Shown: piece by piece, positions 17,244-27,983 of the stretch
Layout: each line of letters starts with the position of its first letter
How positions within the stretch are numbered: position 1 is the stretch's first letter
The notes under the pieces: generated by a model
The model's database searches: none
Seen by the model: only the letters and a program-made list of their open reading frames with translations
Told to the model about the DNA's origin: nothing
Assembly (NCBI RefSeq): GCF_021184045.1
Contig: NZ_CP073710.1
Location: 906,685 to 970,684 of the forward strand
Origin: Methanococcoides orientis
Lineage (GTDB): Archaea > Halobacteriota > Methanosarcinia > Methanosarcinales > Methanosarcinaceae
DNA: 64,000 bases
Direction of reading: 5' to 3'
Translations under genes and position numbers: made by a program

Positions 17244-18887
17244 TTATATAGCTTTGTGCTTTGGCAGCCTTATGTTAATTGTTGTTCCACGTCCTTCTTC
17301 ACTTTCAACCTGAATATCTCCATTATGGGTATCGATTATATTTTTGCAAAGATAAAACGTTGATTTCAACTCTTCGTAATCTTTACTTAATACAGAAGAC
17401 TCCACGTCCTGTATCTGGTAAAATCTGACGAAAAGGTTTGATACAAGTGATTTCGGAATTCCTAAACCATTATCCTTCAGTTCAAAATTAACTATATCGT
17501 CCTCTTCAGACACTCTAATATCAATGTTTCCGTTTTCAGGGATAAACTGTATGAGACTTTCAATAATTCTCGTCAGTACCTCTGTAATTTTATCTTTATC
17601 GACCGTTATGTTGGTAACATCATCAGGTACTTTTTTCGTTAATGTTATGTTCTTTTCATCGGTTCTTAAAATAACATTCAATATAGCATTATCAATAATT
17701 GAACGAACATTTACCTGAGATGGAGCGTAGTTCTTCGTTCCAAACTCTTCCATGTCCATATATAATAATGAATAAACTATACCGTTTAATTTTTCACAAC
17801 TTCTTATTGCGATATCCACAGCTTTGTTCTGTTGTTTGTTCAGTGAACGGAGCGTTTCTTTTTCAACAAAGTTACCTTCACATATTAAAGTCGATAAATC
17901 TTCCTTGCTATCAATGAACTCTTTTTTGATACTGTTAATTGATCTCAGGTCATTATTTGCTTTTTCAAAATCTTTAGAGAACAACTTCAAAGCATCTCTC
18001 AGTTCTTTGCGAAGAATGACCTTCCACATATCTTCGAACAACAGTCCTAATTGCTTAACATCGAAGTCAGCATAATCTGTTCTTTTGTTCCCAACGCCTA
18101 CTAGTGCCACAATCTTACTCCCATCATATATTGGAATATCCATGTGGCGGACAAGCTCTACATGACCATCAGGGTATCCTTTTTTTGCTGAACCTGAAAA
18201 ATGCTCGTTGGTAATTACAGGTTTTCTTTCCCTTATGGCTTCCCCGAATGATCCTGTTCCTTCAACAGAAAAAAGTTGCTTTTTTGTTTCAACATTACAG
18301 CTCATCCCTGCTGTTTCAAACTAAGAATGCACCGTGAGGGCATCTTCAGACTGGTTCACCAAAGCAAAGTAACCAACTTCACTTCCTGTCAGTTTGAGAC
18401 CTTCTTCAAGTACGAATTCAATTATGCTCTTTACTGACTGGGAACTCATCTGATTAAGCTTAAGCAGCGTTTCCAGACGTGCTTCATTGATCTGTAAGGC
18501 TTCCTCTGCCTTTTTATTTTCCGTAATATCAAAAATGATTCCCTGTATGTGATCTATATCTCCAATCTCATTTCGTCTTATCAATGATCGCTCATCGACC
18601 CAGCGTATTTCTCCAAACTTAGTTATGATCCTGTATTGACGCGTAAACCCAACAAGTTTGTCCTTTTTAGCATATTCCAAAAATTTCTCTTTTAAGTTAT
18701 CGATGTCATCAGGATGGACTATATCTGTATATTTCAATTTTCCATCCTTGAATTCATCCATGTCATAACCAAACTGGAGTATGTTCTCTGATACAAAATC
18801 AACAGTCCAGTCCTCGTCAATCTTCCACAGGAAAATGACTGCCTGACTGCTATTTATGATCGTTTCAATGTCTTCACTGCTAATCAT
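17244..18887 (-). CDS. PAS-GAF sensor kinase interrupted by one in-frame TAG
   Basis: Two open segments join in one frame through a single TAG at 18321-18323. The codons around it read VHS-TAG-FETAG, where related GAF domains have a Trp. The whole is about 547 codons: PAS (18-130), GAF (160-330), helical linker and HATPase domain. The ATPase keeps DNGLGIP and GRGTTINI. The usual SHELRTP phosphoacceptor segment is absent, and the N-box Asn pair is lost (ESLIQF). Signal transfer may therefore not follow standard His phosphorylation. It is the partner of the Msr-like regulator 36 bases downstream. The TAG may be read as pyrrolysine, or the gene may be freshly broken. Confidence 0.8.
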
Positions 18888-19118
18888 TCAAGACTCATTT
18901 CCTTTATTGTTGAGAAAATATAGATCTGTAAGTATCTTTATTTGTGAGTTTGTATTGCTTATTATCTTAACGATTGTTCAGGAACAAAAAGGAAATATCC
19001 ACGATTTATCCCCATCTTAAATGTGATTGTTTAAGTTTCAATGTGTATGCATGAAAGATAAAATTCGAATATCAGAACGTAACTATCGGTAACTACGCCG
19101 ACACAACATGTAATGATG

Positions 19119-19781
19119 TTATACATACCCTATTGTCAGTATCAGCAATGGCTCTTCATTGACTGGCAGATCAAGGATGGAAGCAACCTCCCCGTCATCA
19201 AATGCACCCACGGCACACGTCCCGATACCAAGTGATACTCCCTGCAGATAGATATTCTCAGCAGCACAGCCCACTTCGATATGTGCATATCTGATCCCAC
19301 GGTTTCCATACTTTACCGTCGTGCGTGAATAATCCGCTGCGATCACAACAACTGCAGCAGCATCCCTGATCTGTGGCTGTAACAACGAGACCTTGCACAG
19401 CTCGTCCCTCCTGTCACCATCAAAAACGCGTAACATTGAATGCCTGGATGACACATATCTGTAAACACCAGCAGCAACCCCATCTACATTACCCACAACC
19501 AGATACACCTCGAGCGGATAAAGGGCACCAGCTGAAGGTGCTGTCCTGAAGAAACTATCCCGCGTTATTCCCTGTACAGCCCAAAGAAGTTGGGACACGT
19601 CAGAAAGTGCTAGCGACCTGCCGGAATAGGAACGAACGGACTGCCTTTCTGCAAGGGCCTATTCGATGGAAGTACTGCTTTCAAGGATCGGTTTAGGAAG
19701 TTCGATCTCAAGTATCTGGGATGCAGGATATGTTCCTGGATCAAACTGATCATTTCGGTCTTTTTCTGTATTCCCACTCAT
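19119..19781 (-). CDS. SagB-type nitroreductase-like oxidoreductase with one in-frame TAG
   Basis: The frame runs from ATG 19781 to TAA at 19119 through one TAG at 19659-19661 (codon 41, context TSIE-TAG-ALAERQSVR). With the amber read through, the protein is 220 residues and has all parts of the family. These are the FMN-binding RxSxRxY segment (RQSVRSYSG), LLWAVQGIT, PSAGALYPLE and a C-terminal GIGTCAVGAF...LTIGYV. Without readthrough, an internal ATG at 19598 would drop the flavin-binding N-terminus. Such FMN enzymes reduce or oxidise small substrates or peptides. No peptide-modification partner genes are adjacent. Confidence 0.8.
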
Positions 19782-19839
19782 CAAAATAGTAGATTGGTTG
19801 GCGACATCTATAAATCTTACTCACAGCAAAGTATTTGCA

Positions 19840-20550
19840 ATGTCTGATGCATATCCGCTTCCAGTCGATGAACTCAAAAAAAAGCTATTAGAGCCTGCAA
19901 TAGACATAAGGTACCTGCTCACAAGAGGCTATGTGAGAAAGACTGCAATTACTTTTGTAAGCAACCATTACCAACTGACAGAACATGAAAGGCATGTACT
20001 CGCAAGACTGGTGTTCTCACCAGAAACTGCAGAAAGCCGCATGAAAAAGAAACTCAAATGTTCCCAACTAGAAGGTTGCGATGTCCTTATTGATGGTTAC
20101 AATGTCATAATAACCATAGAAAGCTCACTGAAAAATGAAACCATATGGTATGCAGATGATAGTTTCCTGCGCGATACCAGTGGAATATTCAGGAACCACA
20201 GGGTCACAGACACAACCTACATGGCAGTTGATGAGATGTTATCAACACTCTCAACTTTGAAATTAAGATCTGCTACCATCCTTCTTGATTCCCAGATGAG
20301 CAACAGTGGAAAACTTGCACAGTTCATCCGGGAAAGAGCCGAAAGTAACAATTTCAAAGCCGATTCAAAGACCTCAAAACATGTTGATTTCGACCTCAAG
20401 AAAGCGGGAACAAGTGCAGTGATAGCAACTGCTGATGGTATTATAGTTGATGATGTGGAGAAGGTGGTTGATGTGACGGAATGCTGGATGAAGCAGAATG
20501 GGAAGATATATGAAGCGTTCAGCCTCAAATCTCATTTGAAAGGAAAATGA
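19840..20550 (+). CDS. DUF434/DUF5616 protein
   Basis: The protein is about 236 residues. The N-terminal DUF434 helices cover ARLVFSPETAESRMKKK; the C-terminal half contains VLIDGYNV, which resembles the first motif of NYN/PIN-like nucleases, and TADGIIVDDVEKV. ATG 19840 is chosen because a TATA-like CTATAAATC lies about 30 bases upstream (near 19807), giving a leaderless transcript. A TTG 42 bases earlier is less likely. It is divergent from the nitroreductase. Function unknown; an RNA-linked role is only suggested by the PIN-like motif. Confidence 0.7.
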   Translation: MSDAYPLPVDELKKKLLEPAIDIRYLLTRGYVRKTAITFVSNHYQLTEHERHVLARLVFSPETAESRMKKKLKCSQLEGCDVLIDGYNVIITIESSLKNETIWYADDSFLRDTSGIFRNHRVTDTTYMAVDEMLSTLSTLKLRSATILLDSQMSNSGKLAQFIRERAESNNFKADSKTSKHVDFDLKKAGTSAVIATADGIIVDDVEKVVDVTECWMKQNGKIYEAFSLKSHLKGK

Positions 20551-20570
20551 AACTCCGGATCCAGGCTATT

Positions 20571-21371
20571 TCATGAAGGTATATGCGGATCATCAAAAAT
20601 GATCGCACCATTGGGAAGAAGGAAAGACTCCCGCATTGTAGTTATGCTATCTTTATCCCCATCACTTTCCCGAACATCCATCTTTTCCGAAGTATTTTCG
20701 CCAATAAGAGAAACGATGAGTGTAGATTTCCCAACCCCTGGTGAACCAAGAAGTAACACAGTATCGCCCGGGTTAATGTAAGAGAAGATCACAGAAGAAT
20801 AATCTTGTGAAAGAGCACTGACAGCAATAACAGGCACATCTCCTGTAACAGACTGTATTTTTTCCACCATTTGAGATGGATCATCTGCAAGATCGATCTT
20901 ATTAAGCAGGACCACTGGTTTCGCACCAGATGAATGCGCAATGGCAAGATAGCGTTTAAGCCTTCGTAAATTAAGATTATTTTCGATCGAAATTACAATA
21001 AATATAGTATCAATATTTACAGCGATCAGTTGTTCCTCACGACCATCCCCTGAAGCTCCTCTTAATAGACAGGTGCTTCTGGGCAAGACATCCACAATAA
21101 CATGTGAACCTGATCCCGATTGATCTGAGAGAACGACGAAGTCTCCAACTACTGGTTGTTTACTAGTTTTAAGAAGTGAGACATCAGTTTCTGCATTTAG
21201 AATATCATCTGAAAAAAGAATATCGCAGGCTGATCTGTGTCGAGCTACCACTCTTCCAGCTAAGTATGGACCTGAATAGGTAGAAAAAGCCGATTCCAGC
21301 TCCTTATTCCAACCCGGAAGGGTATTTGTGCAGGAATGACCAGAGGTATCTGGCTCATATTGGTCATTCAT
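20571..21371 (-). pseudogene. rsgA: Ribosome-assembly GTPase RsgA, C-terminally truncated
   Basis: The 266-residue product shows the circularly permuted GTPase order of RsgA/YjeQ. An OB-fold (about 40-110) is followed by G4 LLNKIDLAD, G5 VSALS, P-loop LLGSPGVGKST and the TTMRE region. It ends at IIFDDPHIPS, where the family has DTPG and then a zinc domain of roughly 80-90 residues. Both G3 and the zinc-binding C-terminus are missing. I see no continuation in any frame before the DUF434 gene that ends at 20550. It is likely a decaying or non-functional copy. A sequencing error cannot explain the whole missing domain. Confidence 0.75.
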
Positions 21372-21568
21372 GAGTAGAAATTATCTGGTTCAACAGAGAT
21401 AAGTTCTTTGGTACCCTTAAAAAATATGAAGCTTGAGATTTACATAAGATTCCTGTCGGAATAGAGAGGCTTAAATTAAAGTTAAGGTTTTTCAATCGCT
21501 TCCAGAACCAGAATCTCACATCTCCGTGTGCGAAGAACTCATATAAAAAGCAGCATTATTTCCAGAGC

Positions 21569-22087
21569 ATGCAGTACCAGAACAAAGAATTTGAAGAGGA
21601 AACCTTTAAGGATATCGACCTCAGGGACGCATCTTTCAAAAATTCAAAGTTTATTGGTTGTGTTTTTGAAAACTGCAATTTATCAAACGTCGATCTGGAA
21701 AATACAAAATTGCAAGGGGTCATATTCAGGAACTGCAAAATTCTGGGACTGGATTTTTCAAAATGTAATGATTTCATACTCACTTTTGGATTTGAAGACT
21801 CTTTTCTTTCACTGTCGATCTTTTCCGATCTGAATTTGGAAAATACGGATTTTATCAATTGTCAGGTACATGATTGTGATTTTCTAAATACCAATCTTGC
21901 AAAAGCGAATTTTGAAAATTCCGATCTTAAGAAAAGTCTCATTCAGAATGCGAACCTGAGCTTTACGTCGTTCAGGAATGCAAAAAACTATGATATAGAC
22001 CCAAATAACAATTTCCTGAAAAAGACTAAATTTTCTATCCCGGAAGTGATCTCCCTGTTAAATATCTATGACATTGAGCTGGAATGA
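21569..22087 (+). CDS. Pentapeptide-repeat protein
   Basis: The 172-residue protein is made largely of A(D/N)LxN-type five-residue units, for example DLRDASF, NLSNVDLENTKL and NLAKANFENSDLKKS. These predict a right-handed quadrilateral beta-helix as in Qnr/McbG proteins. A TATA-like CATATAAAAAG about 28 bases before the ATG suggests a leaderless transcript. Family roles include DNA-mimicry and protein binding; the specific role is unknown. Confidence 0.85.
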   Translation: MQYQNKEFEEETFKDIDLRDASFKNSKFIGCVFENCNLSNVDLENTKLQGVIFRNCKILGLDFSKCNDFILTFGFEDSFLSLSIFSDLNLENTDFINCQVHDCDFLNTNLAKANFENSDLKKSLIQNANLSFTSFRNAKNYDIDPNNNFLKKTKFSIPEVISLLNIYDIELE

Positions 22088-22162
22088 AAAACTGTTAAAC
22101 CGGAGCTTAACAGCTTTTCGTGTTAATCAATAATTCCTTGTAGTCCAATCTTTTGATCGATC

Positions 22163-22474
22163 TCACTTTGTGAGACATAGCAATATTGCCAGGTCCTCAT
22201 CCGCCTGAAGAGAATGGGGTGCATTTGCTGGCATAAAAATGAAGGTCCCTTCTTTCATCTCTATGTCATTATCGAACAGCCTGAAAATACCTTTTCCTTT
22301 CAAGACCTGAACAACTCCTGTTTTCGTAGAAGTATGCTCGTCAATGTTCGTACCGGCAGCAAGGCACATCAGTGTATAGTTATAGTCTTCAGCTTTTGCC
22401 AGAACGGTACTGAAAATTCCCTCTGAAGGGAATTGCATCAAATCACTAAGATCTTTTGAGAATCCTTTATCCAT
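22163..22474 (-). CDS. Cupin-domain protein
   Basis: This single small cupin barrel is about 103 residues. It has a metal-site-like DEHTSTKTGVVQVLKG first motif (only part of the usual HxH...E set) and an APHSLQA second motif. GAGGTG lies 6 bases before ATG 22474. Similar proteins bind metals and small ligands, often in stress or sensing. No clear partner is adjacent. Confidence 0.8.
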   Translation of the reverse strand: MDKGFSKDLSDLMQFPSEGIFSTVLAKAEDYNYTLMCLAAGTNIDEHTSTKTGVVQVLKGKGIFRLFDNDIEMKEGTFIFMPANAPHSLQADEDLAILLCLTK

Positions 22475-22693
22475 ATCTAACACCTCTATTCAACAAACAC
22501 AGTACTAAGAAATTAATAAATTATCAGGAGGAAAGAAATTACCAATTAATTAGAGACCCCGGTATTTTGATAATTATCCCCATCAATATTATATTTGTAT
22601 ATAGCAACTTATATGTTTGTATAATTTTTAAGCTCTGTAGAAATCCTTATCATCAAATTCAACTAAGATGCTGCAATTTTAATAATAGGCCTA

Positions 22694-23121
22694 TTATGTA
22701 AAGCCCGAAACATCAACAACAACTTCACCACTATCATTGGTTAGTGTATAAGTAACCGTATTTCCCCAACGGGATTCAGTATCAAAACCTACTGTATGAT
22801 TTTCAGATTTGAAACAATAATCCCATTCGGGTTTAATAAGTTCATAACCCAACTTTGGTGGTGTATTCCATTCCAGAGATTGTCTGCCTACCCTGATGTG
22901 TTCACCTGCTTCGAGCCTGAAAGTTTTGTTTACATATATCCTACCATCAGGTCGCGTTATCTAAATAGATGCATTGTGTGGATATTCGTCTTCGTTAACG
23001 ATTGTTAAATTGGTTCACTTGGTCCAGCAAGCAACCATGGGATTGCATACAATACGATGAATATAAACACTGCTGCAATTGCGAATAGAGTAATCCGATT
23101 TGGCATTTGATTATTTGTCAT
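22694..23121 (-). pseudogene. Membrane-anchored extracellular domain gene with frameshift and in-frame TAG
   Basis: ATG 23121 opens a 38-residue reading with one hydrophobic helix (FAIAAVFIFIVLYAIPWLL). It stops at TAA 23005-23007. In another frame the sequence continues as NLTIVNEDEYPHNASI, a TAG at 22961-22963, then ITRPDGRIYVN and about 80 more residues ending TAA TAG at 22694. The second part looks like a secreted beta-rich domain with an N-glycosylation-type sequon. One base change would join the parts, and the TAG would still need readthrough. It is either a broken gene or two short genes. Function unknown. Confidence 0.5.
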
Positions 23122-23128
23122 GAATGCT

Positions 23129-23212
23129 TCACCTGTAGAAAATTATCGCAAATATTAGCAATACTGCAATCGTTACTAGAACAATTCTCTTTGCTACTTG
23201 TTTACTTATCAT
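23129..23212 (-). CDS. 27-residue single-helix membrane peptide
   Basis: ATG 23212 follows AAGGTGGT at good spacing and opens a 27-residue peptide (start MISKQVAKR). It has one hydrophobic helix and ends TGA 8 bases before the next small membrane ORF. It is probably co-transcribed with the gene at 22694-23121. No homologue recognised. Confidence 0.45.
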   Translation of the reverse strand: MISKQVAKRIVLVTIAVLLIFAIIFYR

Positions 23213-23284
23213 CCATACCACCTTTAAACAAAGTTGATTTTTCAATAGTTCCTGAAAATATACATTGGTAATTCGTGAGTACAA

Positions 23285-24550
23285 TCACTTTTGGATTTTA
23301 AGTACGAATAAAAGTCCCATTATAAGTGAAAAGATTGTAAAACCTGGCGTATTAGGAGTATCAATGTCCTCTTCGATGAGATCTTCACATGGTGCTTCAT
23401 CTAGTACGGGCATCTCCTCAAATTCGAATTTCACAGGTATATCATCGATACCATTCTCAACAGCTTTCTTGTCAATTACCCCATAAATTTCATCCATCAA
23501 AGACTCATTGACCTCAGAACCTTCCAGGAATGTGACTGATATATAGCCATCATAACCCTGTCCATAAGAGATAACAGGACCATACGGATGCATGTATTTC
23601 TGCATGTCACCCATTATATTCCTCATACTTTCAAGTTTATCAAGCCAGCTTCGCCTTTCATCTTCTGTATAGAACTCCCTTCCCTCTCCGTAAAAGGTCA
23701 TAACTTTAGAACTGCTAACCTGTCTTTCAATGTCGTCGATCGCTGATCTTGCAAGAATACGCACCCTATCGGAGTCACCATCCAGAGCTTTTGTGAGTGG
23801 TTCAATTGCTCTTTTGTCATCGAGCTTACCAAGTGCCATTGCAGCATTTGATTTTACATTCTCATCTTCGTCGTTGAGTAGTTCAATTACGGGCTCAACT
23901 GCCCTCGAATCACCTGTTCTACCCAGAGCTCTGGCAGCATATGCCCGCACGTGTGGATCTTCATCCCCTAAAGCATCGATAAGGGGTTCAACTGCTGGTT
24001 CACCTATTTCTCCTAGAGCTGTAGCGGCATCTACACCGTCTACGCCTCCAAGCATCTCGATCAGTGGACCTACTGCCCTCTCATCTCCTATTGTTTCAAG
24101 AACACGCATTCCATTCGAATGGACAGCCCAATTTACATCAGGATCATTTATGGCTTCAACCAGTGGCTCCACTGCTTGGTCCCCGATATCACAAAGAGCA
24201 AATTCTGCAGCACGCTGGACATCGTTATCATCGTCACCCAGCAAATTAATGAGAGGTTGTACTGCTCTTTCATCTCCTATTTTTCCAAGAGCAGCTGCTG
24301 AATTCTCCCGAATTTTAGGCTTTTCGTCATTTAGTGCCTGGATCAGAGGATCTACTGCAGGCCCTCCTATCTCAACAAGACTTTTCACAGCATCAACTCT
24401 GACAAATACGGTCGAATGTCCCGTATTCTGTATCAATGATTCGATCATCGCTTCATCTATAGTATTTTCATCAGAACAAATACACGTAGAAGTTGTGCAA
24501 AGTATCAAAAAAATAGATGATGCTAGTACATACATAAATTTTATATTCAT
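23285..24550 (-). CDS. Secreted HEAT-repeat protein with PGF-CTERM-like anchor
   Basis: The 421-residue protein starts with a signal peptide (hydrophobic 5-25, ending near CICSDE). It is followed by about eight PBS-lyase HEAT repeats of ~31 residues (AVEPLI...DEDxxVRxxAAxALG). A C-terminal domain includes YISVTFLEG. The end has TPNTPGF, a hydrophobic helix and KIQK. That end matches the PGF-CTERM signal processed by archaeosortase A, so the protein is probably surface attached. HEAT repeats bind other proteins; the partner is unknown. It is monocistronic. Confidence 0.85.
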   Translation of the reverse strand: MNIKFMYVLASSIFLILCTTSTCICSDENTIDEAMIESLIQNTGHSTVFVRVDAVKSLVEIGGPAVDPLIQALNDEKPKIRENSAAALGKIGDERAVQPLINLLGDDDNDVQRAAEFALCDIGDQAVEPLVEAINDPDVNWAVHSNGMRVLETIGDERAVGPLIEMLGGVDGVDAATALGEIGEPAVEPLIDALGDEDPHVRAYAARALGRTGDSRAVEPVIELLNDEDENVKSNAAMALGKLDDKRAIEPLTKALDGDSDRVRILARSAIDDIERQVSSSKVMTFYGEGREFYTEDERRSWLDKLESMRNIMGDMQKYMHPYGPVISYGQGYDGYISVTFLEGSEVNESLMDEIYGVIDKKAVENGIDDIPVKFEFEEMPVLDEAPCEDLIEEDIDTPNTPGFTIFSLIMGLLFVLKIQK

Positions 24551-24825
24551 AGTTAAAAAATGTGAGTGGTTATATTAAAAAGTAACTGATGTGTTGAAGG
24601 TGATCCATATTTAGATAGTTAACAAAAATCTCTGGCACAAGTTCTATCCGAAATTTTGCAATGATATTTTGTAGAAAATTGTATTTTCGGACATATGAAA
24701 ATAATAAATAGCGAGAATAAAAAGAGTTACGCATTTTAAGCGAAGAAATAAATTTATGCTCTCAAAAAACACAAAATGAAGAAGAAGATAAAGAAAGAGA
24801 AAAAGAAAGAGATCGATATAAAATA

Positions 24826-25659
24826 TCAATCCGATCCAAGATCAAGATACCATATATTCATGCTTTCGATGTTGCCTGAAATATTGGTATTGTTCACAAG
24901 TCTTCCGCAATACTCATATCCGCATTTTGCAAACACGATGTTCATTCCGTAAGAGCTTGACCTTGCAATGGTAAATGCGGTCCTGATTTCCATTACTTTC
25001 ATCTCTTCTGCCATTCTCATAAGCAGATGTGAGGATAGGCCTTTTCCACGGAAATCGGCCAATGTCGCAAAATCGGTCATTTCAACGGCTGAATTATCAA
25101 AGTCTATTTCAGCAGAGGAAAGTGCAACTGCTCTTTCGTCCCTGAAAACACCGAAATATACAACGTTATCTTCCATTGTCTTTAACAGGTATTCCGGATC
25201 ATGTATAGGGAAAGGATAGGTATCAAACGTCTTCTGGTAAACTTCAGCTATCTGTTCAATATCCTGCTTCCCGCATTTCCTTATAGAATATCCTCGTGGA
25301 AGAGTGGAATTCAGATATTTTTCTTTTGAAAAGGCTGTATCTATGACATCCTCATGCATTTTATTCAGGGAGTTGATGCTTCTCTTGTCATCAAGGAACT
25401 TGCTCATGATAACTGCATTTTCCCCTTCATAATATCGCGGGATAGATGCTTCACACTGATAGTCACGATCACTAAAAAGCTCCCTGAAAGACCTCGGAAC
25501 CTTTGTGAATATCTTGGAATAGCCTTCCCTTTCTGCAAGGGCATCCATTTCATCCAGAAGTGAAGGCATGTCTGTCGGATCCAGTTTCATAAGATAGATC
25601 CGGTCGTTATAACTGCCGTGCTGGATGATCGAATTGCCTATTTTTCCAATGGAATCCAT
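24826..25659 (-). CDS. ablB: Beta-lysine N-acetyltransferase
   Basis: The 277-residue GNAT-family protein has the acetyl-CoA segment DFRGKGLSSHLLM near residue 210 and the beta-4 region ATLADFRG. It would acetylate beta-lysine to N-epsilon-acetyl-beta-lysine, a compatible solute of salt-adapted methanogens. Its ATG overlaps the ablA stop (TAATG at 25657-25661), showing translational coupling. Pairing with ablA makes the assignment firm. Confidence 0.93.
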   Translation of the reverse strand: MDSIGKIGNSIIQHGSYNDRIYLMKLDPTDMPSLLDEMDALAEREGYSKIFTKVPRSFRELFSDRDYQCEASIPRYYEGENAVIMSKFLDDKRSINSLNKMHEDVIDTAFSKEKYLNSTLPRGYSIRKCGKQDIEQIAEVYQKTFDTYPFPIHDPEYLLKTMEDNVVYFGVFRDERAVALSSAEIDFDNSAVEMTDFATLADFRGKGLSSHLLMRMAEEMKVMEIRTAFTIARSSSYGMNIVFAKCGYEYCGRLVNNTNISGNIESMNIWYLDLGSD

Positions 25660-26966
25660 TAAGCCCTTCTCTCCATCCTTGCATTATCTTCAGGAACAAG
25701 ACTGGTGGTGTCGTCATGATCTGCAAGCAGTTTGGCAATTCCGACTCCTTTGTATTCAGTAGCATCATCAAGCTTAAGCTGGAGATAGCAGTCATCACAC
25801 TTGCGGTCACAATACACCTGTTTGTATGACTCCGGTTCTTTATAGGTTGTAATCACACCTTCATAATTACGGAGGATAACGCGATTCGTTGACCATGAAA
25901 TGATATAATTCGGCATGACCGGTATCTTCCCCCCTCCATGAGGAGCATCAATGACATAAGTAGGAACTGCAAACCCACTCGTATGACCGATCAGGTTCTC
26001 CATGATCTCAATTCCCTTTCCTATAGGTGTCCTGAAATGTGATAGTCCTTCGGAAAGGTCACATTGGTACAGGTAGTACGGACGGACACGATTCTGGACC
26101 AGCTTATGGACCAGCTTCTTTATGATCCTCTGGCAGTCATTCACGCCTGCAAGCAATACTGTCTGGTTTCCAAGAGGAATGCCTGCGTCTGCAAGCTTTT
26201 GAAGTGCCCGCCTGGAAGAGGCTGTTACCTCACGTGGGTGGTTGAAATGTGTGTTCAACCAGACAGGATGATGCTTTTTAAGTACATCTACAAGTTCATC
26301 TGTGATACGATATGGAAGTACTACAGGCATCCTGCTGCCTATACGGATCACTTCTACATGAGGAATGCTACTGATCTCAGTAAGGATCCAGTCTAAGTAA
26401 TCATCAGACAACATCAAAGGATCACCACCAGAAAGTAATACATCTCTTATTTGTGGAGTGTTCCTGATGTATTCGATACCTTTGAGTACCTTATCTTTTC
26501 CGGGGATACAATCAATGTCACCAACCTTTCTTTTACGTGTGCAATGGCGGCAATACATCGAACATACATTGCTTATGTGGAAAAGTACCCTGTCAGGATA
26601 TCTGTGGGTTATGCCCTCAACGGGGCTATCCGTATCTTCTGAAAGAGGGTCCTCAAGTTCCTCATCTGATACACTTAATTCTTCGGGTGAAGGGAAAGCC
26701 TGGAGAAAAATAGGGTCGTTTCTGAAATCATCAGAGTCGATCAGTGATAAGTAATAAGGAGTGATAGACAAAGGGAACTTTTCAAGGGTTTCTTCAAGTT
26801 TTGCTTTTTCAGAAGGTTCAAAACTTATTCCGAGAAGTTTCTCGAAAGTTTCAATATCCTGAATAGAATGTTTTAACTGCCAATTCCAATCTTTCCATTT
26901 GTCCAGAAAGTCATCAGAATCGATCATTGTTGCTATTTCTTTTTGTTGCTTACTGTATTTTTCCAT
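25659..26966 (-). CDS. ablA: Lysine 2,3-aminomutase
   Basis: The 435-residue radical SAM, PLP enzyme has the cluster motif [12 protein letters not shown] near residue 135, [10 protein letters not shown], and the PLP-lysine region near [13 protein letters not shown]. It converts L-lysine to beta-lysine, the first step of N-epsilon-acetyl-beta-lysine osmolyte synthesis. ATG 26966 is used rather than the TTG just before it. A TATA-like AATTATAGA at about 27005-27013 is at promoter distance. The C-terminal zinc-type cysteines CDRKCDDC are present. Confidence 0.95.
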   Translation of the reverse strand: MEKYSKQQKEIATMIDSDDFLDKWKDWNWQLKHSIQDIETFEKLLGISFEPSEKAKLEETLEKFPLSITPYYLSLIDSDDFRNDPIFLQAFPSPEELSVSDEELEDPLSEDTDSPVEGITHRYPDRVLFHISNVCSMYCRHCTRKRKVGDIDCIPGKDKVLKGIEYIRNTPQIRDVLLSGGDPLMLSDDYLDWILTEISSIPHVEVIRIGSRMPVVLPYRITDELVDVLKKHHPVWLNTHFNHPREVTASSRRALQKLADAGIPLGNQTVLLAGVNDCQRIIKKLVHKLVQNRVRPYYLYQCDLSEGLSHFRTPIGKGIEIMENLIGHTSGFAVPTYVIDAPHGGGKIPVMPNYIISWSTNRVILRNYEGVITTYKEPESYKQVYCDRKCDDCYLQLKLDDATEYKGVGIAKLLADHDDTTSLVPEDNARMERRA

Positions 26967-27277
26967 CAAATACCACGACTAAGGTTTCGGCTTCAAAACA
27001 GCATCTATAATTTGACATCCAAAATTGGCATAAAAAAGCATATTGGATCTTAAATAACAGATACTTTAGTCACGCTTTCGTTGACTGTCGCCTATAAAAT
27101 AAAATACACCTACTCTATATTGGTTGTACAGGCTATAACTTGAAGATGACCACTAATATATCTTTCCCCATAATAAAATAACATCAAAACTTTTCAGATG
27201 GATTTCCTGAGAAGGATGCGTGTTGTATTGGATATTAGAATGATCCTGACTGTTGGAGATAACTCTATTATAGGGAA
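26967..27277. other. Intergenic region holding the ablAB promoter
   Basis: This 311-base AT-rich gap has the ablA TATA-like box near 27005-27013 (reverse strand). I see no ORF, repeat or strong hairpin in the rest. Confidence 0.4.
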
Positions 27278-27730
27278 TTAATAGCTTGAATTTTCCAATA
27301 TACTTTTAAGATTTTCTCCTTCTTCTTTCATATGTGTTCTGAGGGAATCAATTCTTTTTTTTGCAATTTTCGAGAACAACCATCCAAATCGAAAAGAAAG
27401 AGTAGCAGTGAACAAGCATCTATTGTCACCAAGAGGTTCTATGTAAAATGCTCCACCTGGAGAGATAATGGAATGTGGGAATACTAGTTTGTATTCAATC
27501 AATTCACCTTTTTTGGATCTGGTTATTTCAAAGCTTAATTTTTCCAGTTTACCGTTGAGATATTCCTCAGCATAAAGAGTCGAACCTTTTTCAAAATCCT
27601 TCCCCCGAATCCATTTCGCAATTATATGGTCCTGATGCCATGAAGTGTAATTTTCACAAAAATGAGTGAACCACTCAAAAATAACTTCAGGTGGTTGGTT
27701 TATTGTTACGGAATCTTTTAACGTGAGCAC
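27278..27730 (-). CDS. SRPBCC (START-like) ligand-binding protein
   Basis: The 150-residue protein has the Bet v1/START-like pattern. It begins with an INQPPEVIFEWF start helix after the first strand, has the PLGDNRCLFTATLSF middle and a long C-terminal helix. GGGGTG precedes the GTG start by 7 bases. Members bind hydrophobic ligands or act as cyclases and lipid-transfer proteins. The ligand is unknown and no partner is adjacent. Confidence 0.75.
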   Translation of the reverse strand: MLTLKDSVTINQPPEVIFEWFTHFCENYTSWHQDHIIAKWIRGKDFEKGSTLYAEEYLNGKLEKLSFEITRSKKGELIEYKLVFPHSIISPGGAFYIEPLGDNRCLFTATLSFRFGWLFSKIAKKRIDSLRTHMKEEGENLKSILENSSY

Positions 27731-27983
27731 ATTTTACACCCCAATATTCCCTTGCAAATATAGCTAACTAATAAATTAGTAAATTAATAAAGAATGTTTG
27801 TTTTTATCCCAAAAATAAGTTTGCTCATATCAGATATAAAATAATAAAATTTTTTTGATATATTGATAAAAATACAAAATTGATTTATGATAATAGCCTA
27901 ATAAAAATATAGGTACTTAATTTAGCAATCAAAGTGAGAATAGAGGGGAATCTTGCAAATGGGGAAGTTTGGGGAGCAATTTA

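Noticed and set aside
23730..24578. Long + strand ORF (282 codons) opposite the HEAT-repeat gene
   Set aside because: It is an antisense shadow of a repetitive gene; its composition is Ser/Ala/Arg-rich without motifs, whereas the reverse strand has clear HEAT repeats and signals.
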